Positions 23,270 through 35,099 of a DNA stretch of 64,000 nt are shown here, piece after piece; within the stretch, counting starts at the first letter, position 1; each line of letters opens with the position of its first letter. The translations under genes were made by a program, and so were the position numbers. The notes under the pieces were generated by a model that did no database searches, was not told the DNA's origin, and was given only the letters and a program-made list of their open reading frames with translations. Source of the DNA: Pleurodeles waltl (lineage: Eukaryota > Chordata > Amphibia > Caudata > Salamandridae). The stretch lies in the NCBI RefSeq assembly GCF_031143425.1, contig NC_090439.1, forward strand, positions 353,518,027-353,582,026. Direction: 5' to 3'.

Positions 23270-26248
23270 CACAACTTCCCTAAAACCAACTAATCTGGGA
23301 CAGGGCCATACCATGTGAAGTAACTCAGCATCTTGTTTCCAACACCTGGGATAGGCTGCACCAACAGTTTGTAAAAGCTGGATGATCTTACCAGGAGTGA
23401 GGTATGCCCTATTGTAAGTTAATTAACTTAAATCTGGCATTCCTAGATACCATAAAGATGTTGGCTCGTATCAAAGTCCATTCTGCCTCTGTCATTGTAT
23501 GTGCATTTTTCTCCTCCCTCTCATAATTCCACTAAGGGTGTAGTAATGTTTGATCGCTGGGCCCAATACCTGCATGTCACCGCTTTAATACAGCCCTTCG
23601 TAGTTCATACTATCTGACAGCATTTATGGGGACTCAGCTACACCAGCCCTCCAGTGTCTGCATAGGGTTGCCCCTACTGCTCTGTGTGATAGAAACTGGC
23701 CCACTGATATTTGAAATGTGGTGGAAAAGTCTTCAAATGACATGAGTTCCCCATTTCTGTAGATATCACCCATACAGGTCACTGCATACTGAGACAAGTC
23801 CACCAGACCTTTCAGTGCATTTCTCAGGTGTACCTGTTCCAAGACCCTCAGTGGCAGGTCAGGTGAAAAGGGCATGTTAGTATGGGTGCTTTGTAGGGCT
23901 CACTGCCAGCAGTTTTAAATAACATGCAGATCCATGGTACTGTACGAAAATGGTCTCCTTAGGTTTAGTAGAACCTGAAATTGTGTATGGATACTCAGAG
24001 TCACCTCCTTGTCCTCCCCACCTGGTTTCATCTATTGAAAAATCAACTAGTTGAACCACTGAAGTTGTGCCGCCATGAAGTAGACCTCAAAGTCCAAGAC
24101 CACCAGGCCCCCCTCCGTCATTGATTGCTGCAACTTGGACAATGGCACACAGCGCCTGCCTGATCACCAAACAAGTTCGATCAACAAAGATTCTGGATCC
24201 CAGAAAAACCAACAAGGGATAATGATGGGCATTGTGGTGAAAAAGTATAGCAGCCAGGTTAGCGCCACCATCTCAGCCGCTGCTATCCTCCCTGCCTTGG
24301 ACAGTGGCAGGGTCTTCCAAAAGTCCACACTGCACAAAATCCTCTAAAGGCTACACTGATATTGCCCTCCAGGAGATCTTGTGGGTCATGGTAGACCATT
24401 ACTTCTAGATATTTCAAACAGGGTTTCTCCCATGCCAGACCTTGTCATTCTCTAAATGGGGGCTCCCCCTAGCTAAGAGGAAATGAATGAGATTTCTGAC
24501 AATTATTGTGGAAGCCCGTGGCATTTCCAAAATGCTCCAGGAGTGATATCGTTCCCGGCAAGTTTTCAGCCACATCACACAGAAACAGAAGCATGTTGTC
24601 TGCCTATAGGGCAGTGTGATGTGATCTGCCTAATATGTTTAATCCCCTATACGCTGCGCCACACTATGCAATATTAGCAAAAGGTTCAACTGCTAATGGG
24701 GATAGCGGGCATCCCTGCCTAGTGCCCCTTCCCACATTATAGATGTGTTTTCTGCTTCAGACTCGGGCAGTAGGCATCGTGCACAAAAGTTTGGTTCACT
24801 GGACAAACCCACCTCCAAGGCCCCATCTTTGACATCGCTTGGTAGATAAAGTCCCGTCGGAGACTATCAAAAGCTTTTTCAATATTAATTGCCACAAACA
24901 CTGCCCTCTATTTGTCTGGGATCTCCGCTTCCAGGATTGAGAGAAGCCTATGGATATTGATTGCTGTGTTATGCCCTGGGATGAACCCAGCTTGGTCGGA
25001 GTGCATCAATCTGGAAATAAGAGGCAGGAGGCGAGCAGCCACTAAATCGCTGAGAATTTTATAATCCATGTTTAACATGGGTAAGGGGAAGTATTCTCTG
25101 ACATTGTGATGGGGTCAACCCGGCTTCATGAATGTGACAACCAGGGCCTCACCAGCAGAGGTAGGAAAGCACCCAAGCTCTCGGGTTGCCACATGGGGGG
25201 GACCAATTTTGGAGCTAGTCCCTCAGCATAATCTGCATAAAATTCCACTGGTAGACCATCAGTTCCAGAGATCTTACCCTGAGCCATGGGCTTAATTACG
25301 ATTTGTATTTCCTATAGCGTGATAGCCCCACCTAGGGCTTCCGCCTCTTTCGGTGTAAGTATCAGGAGCACTAGGGGATCCATAAAAATCACCCATCTAT
25401 TGGGGGGCAGTACTGGCAGGGGAAGGCATAAAATAACATATGGTAAAATCAAATCTACTAATTATACTCTCTTGGGTACAGAGGCAGTCGTCCATTTGAG
25501 GTTATATTTCCATTATCAGGGAGCTCCTCGATGTGGGGTTAGCGTGCCAAGCCAAGAGAGTCCCCTCCTTATCGCGCTCCGAGTAAGCATACACCATGTA
25601 CTCATGGTAATCAAGGCACCATAGCTTCTTGGTGTGAACTGCCAGTTGTTCCATAGCCTCCAAGAGCTTCTTGTTTTAGACCAGGGATCCCAGGCTTGAC
25701 TAGTTCTAAATCCAGCAAAGCCCTTTCATGGTTTCGTTCCCCCCTACCAGAGTGCATCAAACTCCCACAACCTCCGCAATGTATCACCCCCTAAACTGTT
25801 TTAAAAGCATCCAACTCAACCAAAGGTGAGGTTGCTGAGGCTTCATTATCCTCAAAGTAAGTGCATATGGCATCATCAATAGTGTGCAGGAAGACTGCAG
25901 AGACTTTAGAGTCTCCACTCTCAGGTGCCAATCTGGTATGCACAGTCATTCTCTATGCCTGTTTAGGGAGAGCAACACTGGATTGTGATCAATTAATGTT
26001 CGACATAGGTACTCAACTTTACGGACCGTCCCATGGACCCCTGAGGAGCACAGTAAAGCACTGGGTTGTACTTGCAGTTAATGCATTTCCAAATAGATAG
26101 AATAATCCCTGGTCCCAGAGTGCAGTCATCAGAGAGCTATGTGGGCCCCCCTCCTTCTTAAATATGTGTGTACTTTGTACCTTTTGGACATGTTGTTAAG
26201 ACCCATGATTTTCCAACTGATAAAGTTATACGTTAGGGTGGATGCCAT
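23270..26248 (-). pseudogene. L1 ORF2 remnant (endonuclease and reverse transcriptase)
   Basis: Starting from a Met at 26248 the frame reads an apurinic endonuclease-like N-terminus ('NFISWKIMGLNN' followed by 'RGAHIALLQ'). The middle of the endonuclease is largely deleted. RT is recognisable at about 25090-24850 with 'QAGFIPGHNTAINIHRLL' and 'INIEKAFDSLRR'. The C-terminal part at 23875-23624 has 'MGDIYRNGELMSFED', and 23500-23270 has the 'VSRNARFKL' and terminal Cys/His region. Stops and frameshifts are frequent. Non-LTR LINE-1 type; not functional. Confidence 0.8.
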
Positions 26249-26527
26249 GGGGGGATATCGCTATAGTACTGCTCTCTTTTGGACAGGAACATCAATATTG
26301 CAGAGTGAATAGGGACCTAGAGCCAGCTGAACGGGCTGTGGCATTCCAGTATACGCACACTGTAGGACGTTGGCTCTGTATGTACTATTTCAAAGTAAGA
26401 AATAGCATGCACAGAGTCCAAGGGTTCCCTTAGAGGTAAGATAGTGGCAAAAAGAGATAATTCTAATGCTCTATTTTGTGATAGTGTGGTCGAGCAGTAG
26501 GCTTATCAGAGGGTAGTGTTAAGCATT

Positions 26528-29036
26528 TGTTGTACACACATAGGCAATAAATGAGGAACACACACTCAAAGACAATTCCAGGCCAATAGGTTTTATATAG
26601 AAAAATATATTTTCTTAGTTTATTTTAAGAACCACAGGTTCAAGATTTACAAGTAATACTTCAAATGAAAGGTATTTCACTCAGGTATCTTAGGAACTTT
26701 GAATCAACACAATGTCATGTACATTTTTAGCAGAAATGGCAATAAGCTATTTTAAAACTAGACACTCCAATTTTCAACAGTTCATGGGGGAGGTAAGTTT
26801 TGGTTAGTTTTTGCAGGTAAGTAAAACACCTACAGGGTTCACAGTTGGGCCCATGTAGCCCACCGTTGGGGGTTCAGGGCAACCCCAAAGTTACCACACC
26901 AGCAGCTCAGGGCGGTCAGGTGCAGAGGTCAAAGTGGTGCCCAAAACACATAGGCTTCAATGGAGAAGGGGGTGCCCCGGTTCCAGTCTGCCAGCAGGTA
27001 AGTACCCGCAACTTCTGAGGGCAGACCAAAGGGGTTTTGTAGGGCACCGGGGGGGACAGAAGTCAGCACAAAAAGTTGCCCCCTAAGCGGCACAGGATCG
27101 GCCGGGTGCAGAGTGCAAACAGGCATCGGGTTTGCAATAGGTTTAAATGGGAGACCCAGGGGTCTCTTCAGCGATGCAGGCAGGCAAGGGGGGGCTCCTC
27201 GGGGTAGCCACCACCTGGGCAAGGGAGAGGGCCACCTGGGGGTCGCTGCTGCACTGGAGGTCATCCTTCAGGTCCTGGGGGCTGCGGATGCAGTGTCTTT
27301 ACCAGGCGTAGGGTTCTTAGAAGCAGGCAGTCGCGGTCAGGGGGAGCCTCTGGATTCTCTCTGCAGGCGTCGCTGGGGAGGCTCAGGGGGGTCAACTCTG
27401 GCTACTCACAGGGTCGCAGTCACCGGGGAGTCTTCCCTGTAGTGTTGTTTCTCCGCAGGTCGAGCCGGGGACGTCGGGTGCAGAGTTGAAAGTCTCACGC
27501 TTCCGGCGGGAAACATGCAGTCCTTTAAAGTTTGTTTCTATGTTGCAAAGTTGTTTCTTCTTTGGAGCAGAGCCGTTGTCCTCGGGAGTTCTTGGTCCTT
27601 TTAGATGCAGGGTAGTCTTCTGAGGCTTCAGAGGTCGCTGGACCCTGGGGGAAACTTCGCTGTTGCAGTTTTTCTTGAAGTGGGGAGACAGGCCAGTAGG
27701 GCTGATGCCAAAGCAGTTGGTGTCTCCGTCTTCTCTGCAGGGCTTCAGGCCAGCAGTCCTTCTTCGTCTTCAGGTTGCAGGAATCTAGTTTCCTAGGTTC
27801 TGGGGAGCCCCTAAATACTGAATTTAGGGGGGTGTTAAGGTCTGGGAAGGCAGTAGCCAATGGCTACTTTCCTTGAGGGTGGCTACACACTCTTTGTGCC
27901 TCCTCCCTGAGGGGAGGGGGGCACATCCCTATTCCTATTGGGGGAATCCTCTAAAATCAAGATGGAGGATTTCTAAAGGCAGGGGCCACCTCAGCTCAGG
28001 ACACCTTAGGGGCTGTCCTGACTGGTGGGTGACTCCTCCTTGTTTTTCTCATTATCTCCCCTGGACTTGCCGCCAAAAGTGGGGGCTGTGTCCAGGGGGC
28101 AGGCATCTCCACTAGCTGGAGTGCCCTGGGGCATTGTAACATGAAGCCTGAGCCTTTGAGGCTCACTGCTATGTGTTACAGTTCCTGCAGGGGGAGGTGT
28201 GAAGCACCTCCACCCAGAGCAGGCTTTGGTTTCTGTCCTCAGAGAGCACAAAGGCCCTCACCACATGGGGTCAGAAACTCGTCTCTCAGCAGCAGGCTGG
28301 CACAGACCAGGCAGTCCTGCAATGATCAATTGGGTAAAATACAGGGGGCATCGCTAAGATGCCCTCAGTGTGCATATTTTAATAAATCCAACACTGGCAC
28401 CAGTGTGGGTTTATTATTATGAGAAGTTTGATACCAAACTTCCCAGTATTCAGTGTAGCCATTATGGAGCTGTGAAGTTCCCTTTTGACAAACTCCCAGA
28501 CCATATACTTAATATGGCCACAAATGTACTTACAATGTCTAAGAATAGACTTAGACACTGTAGGGGCATATTGCTCACGCAGCTATACCCTCACCTGTGG
28601 TATAGTGCACCCTGCCTTAGGGCTGTAAGGCCTGCTAGAGGGGTGACTTACCTATGCCACAGGCAGTATTTGGTGTGCATGGCATCCTGAGGGGGATGCC
28701 ATGTCGACCTTGCCTTTTTCTCCCCACCAACACACACAATCTGTAATGGCAGTGTGCATGTGTTAGGTGAGGGGTCCCTTAGGGTGGCACAACATATACT
28801 GCAGCCCTTAGGGACCTTCCCTAGTCACAGGGCCCTTGGTACCACTGGTACCTTTTACAAGGGAATTATCTGTGTGCCAGGGGTGTGCCAATTGTGGAAG
28901 CAATGGTACATTTTAGGTGAAAGAACACTGGTGCTGGGGCCTGGTTAGCAGGGTCCCAGCACACTTCTCAGTCAAGTAAGCATCAGTATCAGGCAAAAAG
29001 TGGGGGGTAACTGCAACAGGGAGCCATTTCCTTACA
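26528..29036 (-). repeat. 2.5-kb LTR-like block, probably a solo LTR
   Basis: Read on the minus strand it begins TGTAAGGAAATGGCTCC at 29036 and ends at or near a TG/CA-type border at 26528. An AATAAA signal lies about 90 bp before the end (near 26618-26623) and a TATAAAA motif close by. I recall its text (for example 'ctgctaaccaggccccagca' and 'gcacccgacg') as a very common newt repeat. It contains no RT or gag. It separates the ORF1 and ORF2 parts of the L1, so it is younger than the L1. I did not find a convincing target duplication, so 'solo LTR' is an inference. Confidence 0.55.
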
Positions 29037-29589
29037 CACACCACTAAAAAAAATTCAAGAACCCAACTCCCATAACCCCCATCCAAACCACAAAATAAAA
29101 TTTAAATCATGTGCAGTCATCACACATATACTGTAACACGGGGGTGTGTGCCAGCTACAGCACCTCTTAGCTTCACATCACGCCACCCATGGGTTTGAAG
29201 ATGTAGATATGTCGACAATTGGCCTTGCAAGCAGATAACAGTAAAGCAGGAGCAGTTTGGAGGCACAGGAAAGATTCACACTGTTTAAGGATAATCAACA
29301 GCAGTAGCACAATCAAATAGTTTTGTCTACATGCCAGGAGTGATCAGAGGCAGCAGCATCACTGAGCTACGTGTGGAGAGAGATGCGAGATCCGAGTCAG
29401 TGTCTCTTGGGTCATCCTCTCCCATCATAGAAGGGGAGTAGGAGCTAGCAAGCTGTGCTGATGGATGCTACCACCTCCGCTACTGTCTGCTGTTTGTGCA
29501 GTACTTGAGAACAAGATGGGACTGCTCCTGTCCCCTCTGGGTTTACTATGGGTGAATCTCAGAGGTGCTCACCAGCTGCCAGTGTTCGA

Positions 29590-30489
29590 ACATTCTCCCA
29601 TCCGTGTCAGTCTATTCCCAGAGTGGAGGGAGAGGGGTAAAGAACTGCACTTCATGCTTATGAGTCCCTTTAAGTCTAGCAGGAAATAACAGTGCATAGG
29701 AAATTCCCAGAGTTCTGAGGCACTTCTTGGATTCATGAAGAAGGCTTGTTGTTTTTGGACACCTTTGGTGAAGTTCAGAAACATCATCACTCTTTAATTT
29801 TCAACTTTAATGTCTCCTATTATTTTAGCCTGATCCAGGATGTGGGCATTGTCTTAACAGTGCAAGAGTTTGGCCACTGCAGGTCTAGGGGGTGCCCTCG
29901 GCAATGGCGGTCACGCTGGAACACGGTGCACAAGTTCAAGTGAATAGAATTATCAGAGTCCCTCTGGTACCACCTAATCATGGAGCCAATTCTCCATGAA
30001 ACTGATTGTGTTCCCATCCGGGCCTTCGGTGCATTCAACCAGGCCTATTATTTAAAGATTGTTTCTTCTGGTCCTGTTTTCTGCATCTTCAGCTGTATTC
30101 TCTAGGGTTTTGATCTGGCCCTCCATGCGTGACATTCACTCGGACATAGATGCCAGATCAGGCATTAAGTCCTCCAGTGTGCACTCTGTGGTAGTGACTC
30201 TTTCAGTTAACCTTCAATTGTTAGCTCGTCGTAGCCCTAAGTCTGTAGATACCATATTGTTCTTCAGTTCAAGTGCTTCCCTAGAGGCGACTATGGCTTG
30301 CAGTATAATGTCTAGGGTTGTGCCTTGTTGACTCCTGGATAGAGGTCCTGTACCCAAAGCCACCTCATCCATCGTAGTGGAGTTCAGTTCCTGAGAGGTA
30401 CTTGAATCATTTGTTTCCTTCTTCTCCGAGTGTTTACCCTTTGTCACTCTCCAAAGCAGGTCCCAGGGATGGGGCAATGGAGGGCACAA
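29590..30489 (-). pseudogene. L1 ORF1 remnant
   Basis: Reading down from 30489, a Ser/Thr-rich start leads to a helical segment with heptad-like spacing ('LQAIVASREALELKNNM', then 'ERVTTTECTLEDL'), characteristic of the coiled coil of vertebrate L1 ORF1. A stop lies within the coil. About 29790-29740 reads 'FTKGVQKQQAFF', matching the C-terminal region of that protein, where a basic loop follows the RRM domain. Several frameshifts. ORF1p would normally be an RNA-binding trimer; this copy is broken. Confidence 0.65.
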
Positions 30490-30499
30490 CTAGCCCACT

Positions 30500-31390
30500 G
30501 AGGGCATATGTGGATACTACCACCCAAGGTTCTGTGGACCAAGGATGCGTGGGGTGCAATGCATGACCTCAGGGAGAGCTTCACTGCTCTGACATTACCA
30601 GCAGCCCCTGGCTACAACACTGTAAGTTATGTGGCGGTTGATTTATCTCTCCTAGAGCAGGGGGGAAGATGCAGATGCAATCCTCACGTTTCTGCTGACT
30701 GCTCGGGCTCTCAGGAGACCAGCGTAGCGTCCATTTTAGTTCTCCTCAGAGGAAACCCATTTGGGGCACCCAAAATAACAATCAGTGCAGAGAGGGAAAA
30801 AACAGGTTGGAAGGGGATAATAATTCTGTGGCCCTCACCAATGTCAGCTGGTACTGACAAAATTCGCTGCAGCCACTAGCTCATGTGATAATTGAGTGCC
30901 TTGGTCTCTCAGGAGTCGAAGGGCCCTCGATGCATTCAATCATTCGTGATCTGGTAGAGGGGCCCTGAGGATTCCCCTGCCTGCCCCATGTCAGTGTCCG
31001 ATCTGGTCCACTGGTTAACATGCATCCACAGTCAGATTGTTCTGCAGGTGGCTGTGGAAAGCGCCACAAGGTATTTGTATGGCTTGAGTTTCCCATCTCC
31101 TTTATTCCCCCAGTGCACACTGAAAGCACAAGGTAGGTCACTTTGGGGTCAGGTGTCCATGTTGTTGATCATTCTCACCCTTTCAGATATAAAGGGAGGC
31201 CACCCCCTGTACTTTCTGATGTCAGGCCCATTGTTTCGGAATGCCAAAGTCTGCCAATTTCGATCCAGTAATGTCAGTGGTAATAGGGCAAAAAGGAATG
31301 TCTTGACCCTGGCAGGTGGCCCCCAACAATTGCAGGCAGCGAGCTGGACGCACCAGGGGCATCAGCTTGGCCCAGGCAAGTGAGGACAGC
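30500..31390 (-). other. Probable L1 5' UTR
   Basis: No frame longer than chance with a motif. Its position immediately upstream of the ORF1 remnant and downstream of the retroviral integrase end (31454) suggests the L1 5' UTR, but I cannot identify an exact 5' end. Confidence 0.4.
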
Positions 31391-31453
31391 TACCAACAAT
31401 TCAGCTCGGCTGCCACAGATAAGGACCAAACATACCTTCCGGCAGCCGCGGTC

Positions 31454-32697
31454 TCAAATGACGCCATCCGTCTGTGTTGAAGTTGTATCATATCGATCAA
31501 TTGTTCCTGTATTATGTGTTGAAACAGATGTTAGTGGAACTAATGCAAGATCATTTTCCACCCTCCCCAAGCTCGGAGAGGTGTCAGTGTTGCTGCTTAC
31601 AACTTGTAAAGGAACTTCTTGACCAGTAGTGAGAGGGATTCGGGAATTACTGGCTGCTCCTCTTGGCTGTGCAGGATCGGCCACATGGTGTAATTTGACA
31701 TTGTCGATAGATACAAATCGATTTTCTTTGGCACTGGCCTACGGTGGTAGAATGACAGTTCTGGTACTGTGTATTCCCAAGACTGGGACTGGTGCACGAT
31801 AAGAAGGACCAAACTCCTTTTCCACAGCAACCTTTTCACATACTAGATCCCCAACTTTAGGAATCCAGCCTGTAGGCGTTACAGGTACATACTTAATTCC
31901 TGTGGAGTCAGCACTGGCAGAAGCGTTGTCTTCACAGAACTGGTGCAATCCCTGTTAGACAGTGACACGTTCATTTATGTCAAAGGGTGTTTCTGCCGCC
32001 TCCATGCCAGGGCCATCAAGATCTGGAACATACATTCGGGATCTGAACAGGCACTCATATAAAGTACAACCCCCCAGGGACCTTTTAGGCAGATTGTTAA
32101 GTGCTCTCTGGACTCCATACAGGTGATTAAGCCAACTACGGCCCATACCTAAGACTCTAGCTGTTGAGGACTGCTTTAAATCATGGTTTAATCACTTCAC
32201 AACACTATTTCCCTCGGGATGAAATGGAGACGAGTACTGAAGTTGGACCCCTAACAAAGCCATGTCGTCGCAGAATGCCACTGAGGCAAAAGCAGGGCCC
32301 TGGTCCAAGTGGAAAGCTGCAACTGCATATGTACTGATAAAGACTCGCAAATCTTTAATAACAGTCTGAGCGTCAGCTGAGCATTTTGCCCACACCCATA
32401 GAAATCTGGAGCAGGAGTCAACAGCAACTAAAATGTATTTGTATGCACTGTACGGTGTCAGAGGACCACAATGGTCCAAGAACACACATTGTAATGGTTT
32501 GTTTGAAATTAGAAGGGGTGTCTGCGGTGGGCGTTTAGCAGTGGAAATTTAATTTGTTGCCAGATGTCACAACAAAGGACATACTGCTTGATGTATTTGT
32601 ATAATCCTGGCCACCAAAAACAGGCTTGTAACAATGATATTGTAGCTGCCACACCAGCATGGGCAGATGCTTCCCCATCATGCGCTGCTTTAATCAA
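31454..32697 (-). pseudogene. Integrase remnant of the spuma-like ERV
   Basis: From high to low coordinates: an N-terminal zinc-binding segment (32697-32509) with paired histidines and a Cys-rich end; the catalytic core (32485-32192) with 'VAVDSCSRFLWVW' and 'FHLDQGPAF', holding the first two acidic residues of the D,D-35-E set; then a C-terminal SH3-like region (about 31870-31690) with a 'VGDLVCEKV'-like start. Stops lie between segments, for example after 32192 and after 31955. It would have joined viral cDNA to host DNA; this copy is dead. Confidence 0.75.
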
Positions 32698-32846
32698 CTC
32701 TGGTTTTATGTCTTTGTTGGGAATTTCTCAAACCCTACGCCTGATATTTTAACCTCGGCATTTAGGCAGGCTCCCATTCGGTAGGAATATTTAGCAGGAA
32801 ATGCTTTTGGGTAGGGCATATCTTCAGCTGTAGCTTTCACAGCAGC

Positions 32847-34487
32847 TCATATGTCCTCATCCGGTTTTGCACTTAAGCGGGTTACTGCAGCAACAGTGGC
32901 CGTAGCTACTGCTGACTTTGCAGCTCCATCAGCCAGTGTATTCCCAGCAACGTGTATTCCAACGTGCTGGTATCCAAGTGTATGTACAACATGAACATTT
33001 GGTAGCATTTCCTTCAGATCCGCTACTTTCCCCCACAGAAGTCTGTGTTTAATGGTGTTGCCTTTAGAATCTCTGAACCCATTCTGGAGCCAGTAATGCA
33101 GGTATTTGTTAAAGGACTGGAGACAGTAGTACGAATCACAGACAATCAGTTTTAGCTGTGCAGGATCCGTGTGTTCCAGTGCCATCACCAGAGCCTCTAG
33201 CTCTGCTAGTTGTACTGTGCCATCCCCTAGGGTTTGCATGAACGTACGTTCGGGATAAAATGTATTATCCTCCATGGAGCCACTTACGACTGCGCAAGCA
33301 GTGAGTATTGATGCTTTGTACCAATTGCAGGTTGCGCTGAACCATCGGTGTAAATGACTCTTTCATATTGATCAATAGGTAGTGTGTTTGCTGGAACTGG
33401 GTATTCTGTTCATATTGCAAAAATTCTTGAGTTTGTAGTTTTGGGTCAAAAATGTAATCTACATCAGTGGCTGTCAAAGACGTTGCCTATTGTTTCCAAC
33501 GTGGATGTAGTGCTCAAGGGCTTGAATTGGAGAGACGGCAATAATGCGTTTGCCCTGGGCTAGAGGTCTTTCTTTAATGACAGCCATCTGAACAGCAGTG
33601 AGAATTTTCTCAGTGGGAGCAAAGCGTTGTTCTGCTGCTGAGTACAAATGTGATTTGTATGCTATTGGGACTGTCTAACCCTCATTAAAAGTTACATAGG
33701 TGAAACCAATGGCAACAGCAATTACTCTGATGATCAAATGTGTTTTGTTGTCCCTTGTGTGTAAGTGTTGTGCTGCAAGCATGTCTGTTTGCAAAGCTCT
33801 GAGTATACGTGTGTGTTTGTCTGTCCAAAATTTACTTGAAAAGTAAGGACGTATCAAATCATATAAGGGTTTTATGCATGTTGCAAAATTTTGGAAACCC
33901 AATAGAGATTGGAGTTTTTTAATGGTATTTGGAGGTTGTAATTGAGTGCATTTTTCCAAGAATTGTGATGCTAGGCTCTTACCTTCACTCAATAGCTCAT
34001 ATCCCAAAAATAGGACGCTAAGGAAGGCTATTTTTGTCTTTCTGAAGTTGAATTTGTAGCCAAACTCGGCAAATCCCACAACAATACTGGCTACCCATCT
34101 TAAATGTTGCAGTAATTTATCATCTTTGAGATAAATATCATCTACATAGGACTATGCTTCATGGTCAATGTCGTGCAATATTGAAGTCACACGAGCTTCA
34201 AACAGGACTGTTGTTGTACCCCTGGGGTAAATGACAGAATTGTTCTGGGAGCCTAGTGCGCTGAAACTTGTTAAGTCTCTACTCTCAGGAGCTATATTTT
34301 GGCAGAAGAAACCATTGGAAACATACAGTGTTGTTTTGCATTTTTTGCACACTATGTTGTTCATAAGTGTTGTGCTATGTGAGTTTTGTATGCCATATGT
34401 GCGTGTATGACTGTTTAATTGTCTGTAGTCTAAGACTATTCTGTACGAATGGTCTGGTTTAGCTACTGGGAATAGATGATTATTCAT
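32847..34487 (-). pseudogene. Reverse transcriptase and RNase H remnant of the spuma-like ERV
   Basis: 34487-33675 is a single reading frame of 271 codons interrupted by one TAG at 34149-34151, two codons before the YVDDIYL active site. It begins with a 'PVAKPDHSYRIVLDYRQLN' palm segment and continues to 'LQSLLGFQNFA' in the thumb/connection. A tether and RNase H domain follow at 33477-32847, with 'AELEALVMALEH' carrying the conserved acidic helix and 'YQHVGIHVAGNTLADGAAK' near the end. Compared with the other genes of this ERV the RT frame is surprisingly well kept. Confidence 0.85.
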
Positions 34488-34567
34488 AGGTGAGACACAG
34501 GGATCAACTACGCCCTGCTACTCCAGTTGTGTGAGGATTTGCCTTACGGGTGCTTTAGCATCATGTT

Positions 34568-35086
34568 TTATTGGATATTGGGGTTGAGGTTGGGGTTAGT
34601 TTTAATCGAAATTACATGGTAGGGGGATTCTTTGTCCCATCCTACGTGGTTGCGATATAACACAGGTGCCTGCGCTAATGCCCAATCAATGCCGTAGGAT
34701 TCTGCAAGCTCCTCGTGAACCAGGGGTGAGAATGAAGATTTAATAACATCTTCCACATATGGGCATTTACGGACAAATTCAGGTGGCCAATCTTGTACGG
34801 CCAACAAAATATCATATATGTTTACCATGCAATCCCAAAAGATTGCATCTACTGTGCGTTCAATGTCTCCTTCTAACTGTAACACTACTTTGTACACCCT
34901 GTCAGGCATGGAGGCACGCATGTCCGCAGTTTCAATTTGTAGGAAGTCATCAGTTGCTTTCAGCTCCAGATGCTCTAGAAGATTCCAACAAACTATTGTG
35001 ACCTCTGTCGCGCTGTCTTCTAGTGCCAGTGCCCACTCCTTGTTCTTCAAGATAACCCTCTTCTTGAGTGGTATGTCGAACCGCAA
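34568..35086 (-). pseudogene. Protease-region remnant of the spuma-like ERV
   Basis: A 172-codon open stretch between gag and RT. A 'LEDSATEVTIV' segment near residues 22-32 fits the retroviral aspartic-protease active site with Asp-Ser-Ala in place of the more common Asp-Ser/Thr-Gly. The rest is not clearly conserved to me and probably includes the linker toward RT. No stop interrupts this piece, but neighbouring frames are shifted. Confidence 0.6.
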
Positions 35087-35099
35087 CTGCTGCCACCTT

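Larger units (their letters stand above)
21579..31390 (-). mobile_element. LINE-1 (L1), decayed, split by later insertions
   Basis: On the minus strand the order from high to low coordinates is 5'-UTR-like sequence (31390-30500), ORF1 remnant, ORF2 endonuclease start, RT, C-terminal zinc region and a 3' end with short A-rich tails at 21579-21586. It is interrupted by a 2.5-kb LTR-like block (26528-29036), another LTR-type fragment (about 22800-23265) and a palindromic MITE (21897-22663). Both 5' and 3' edges are approximate; I could not identify target duplications. Confidence 0.8.

Noticed and set aside
27525..27860. 111-codon minus-strand frame within the LTR-like block
   Set aside because: It lies in a non-coding dispersed repeat, is charged and low in complexity, and has no known domain.
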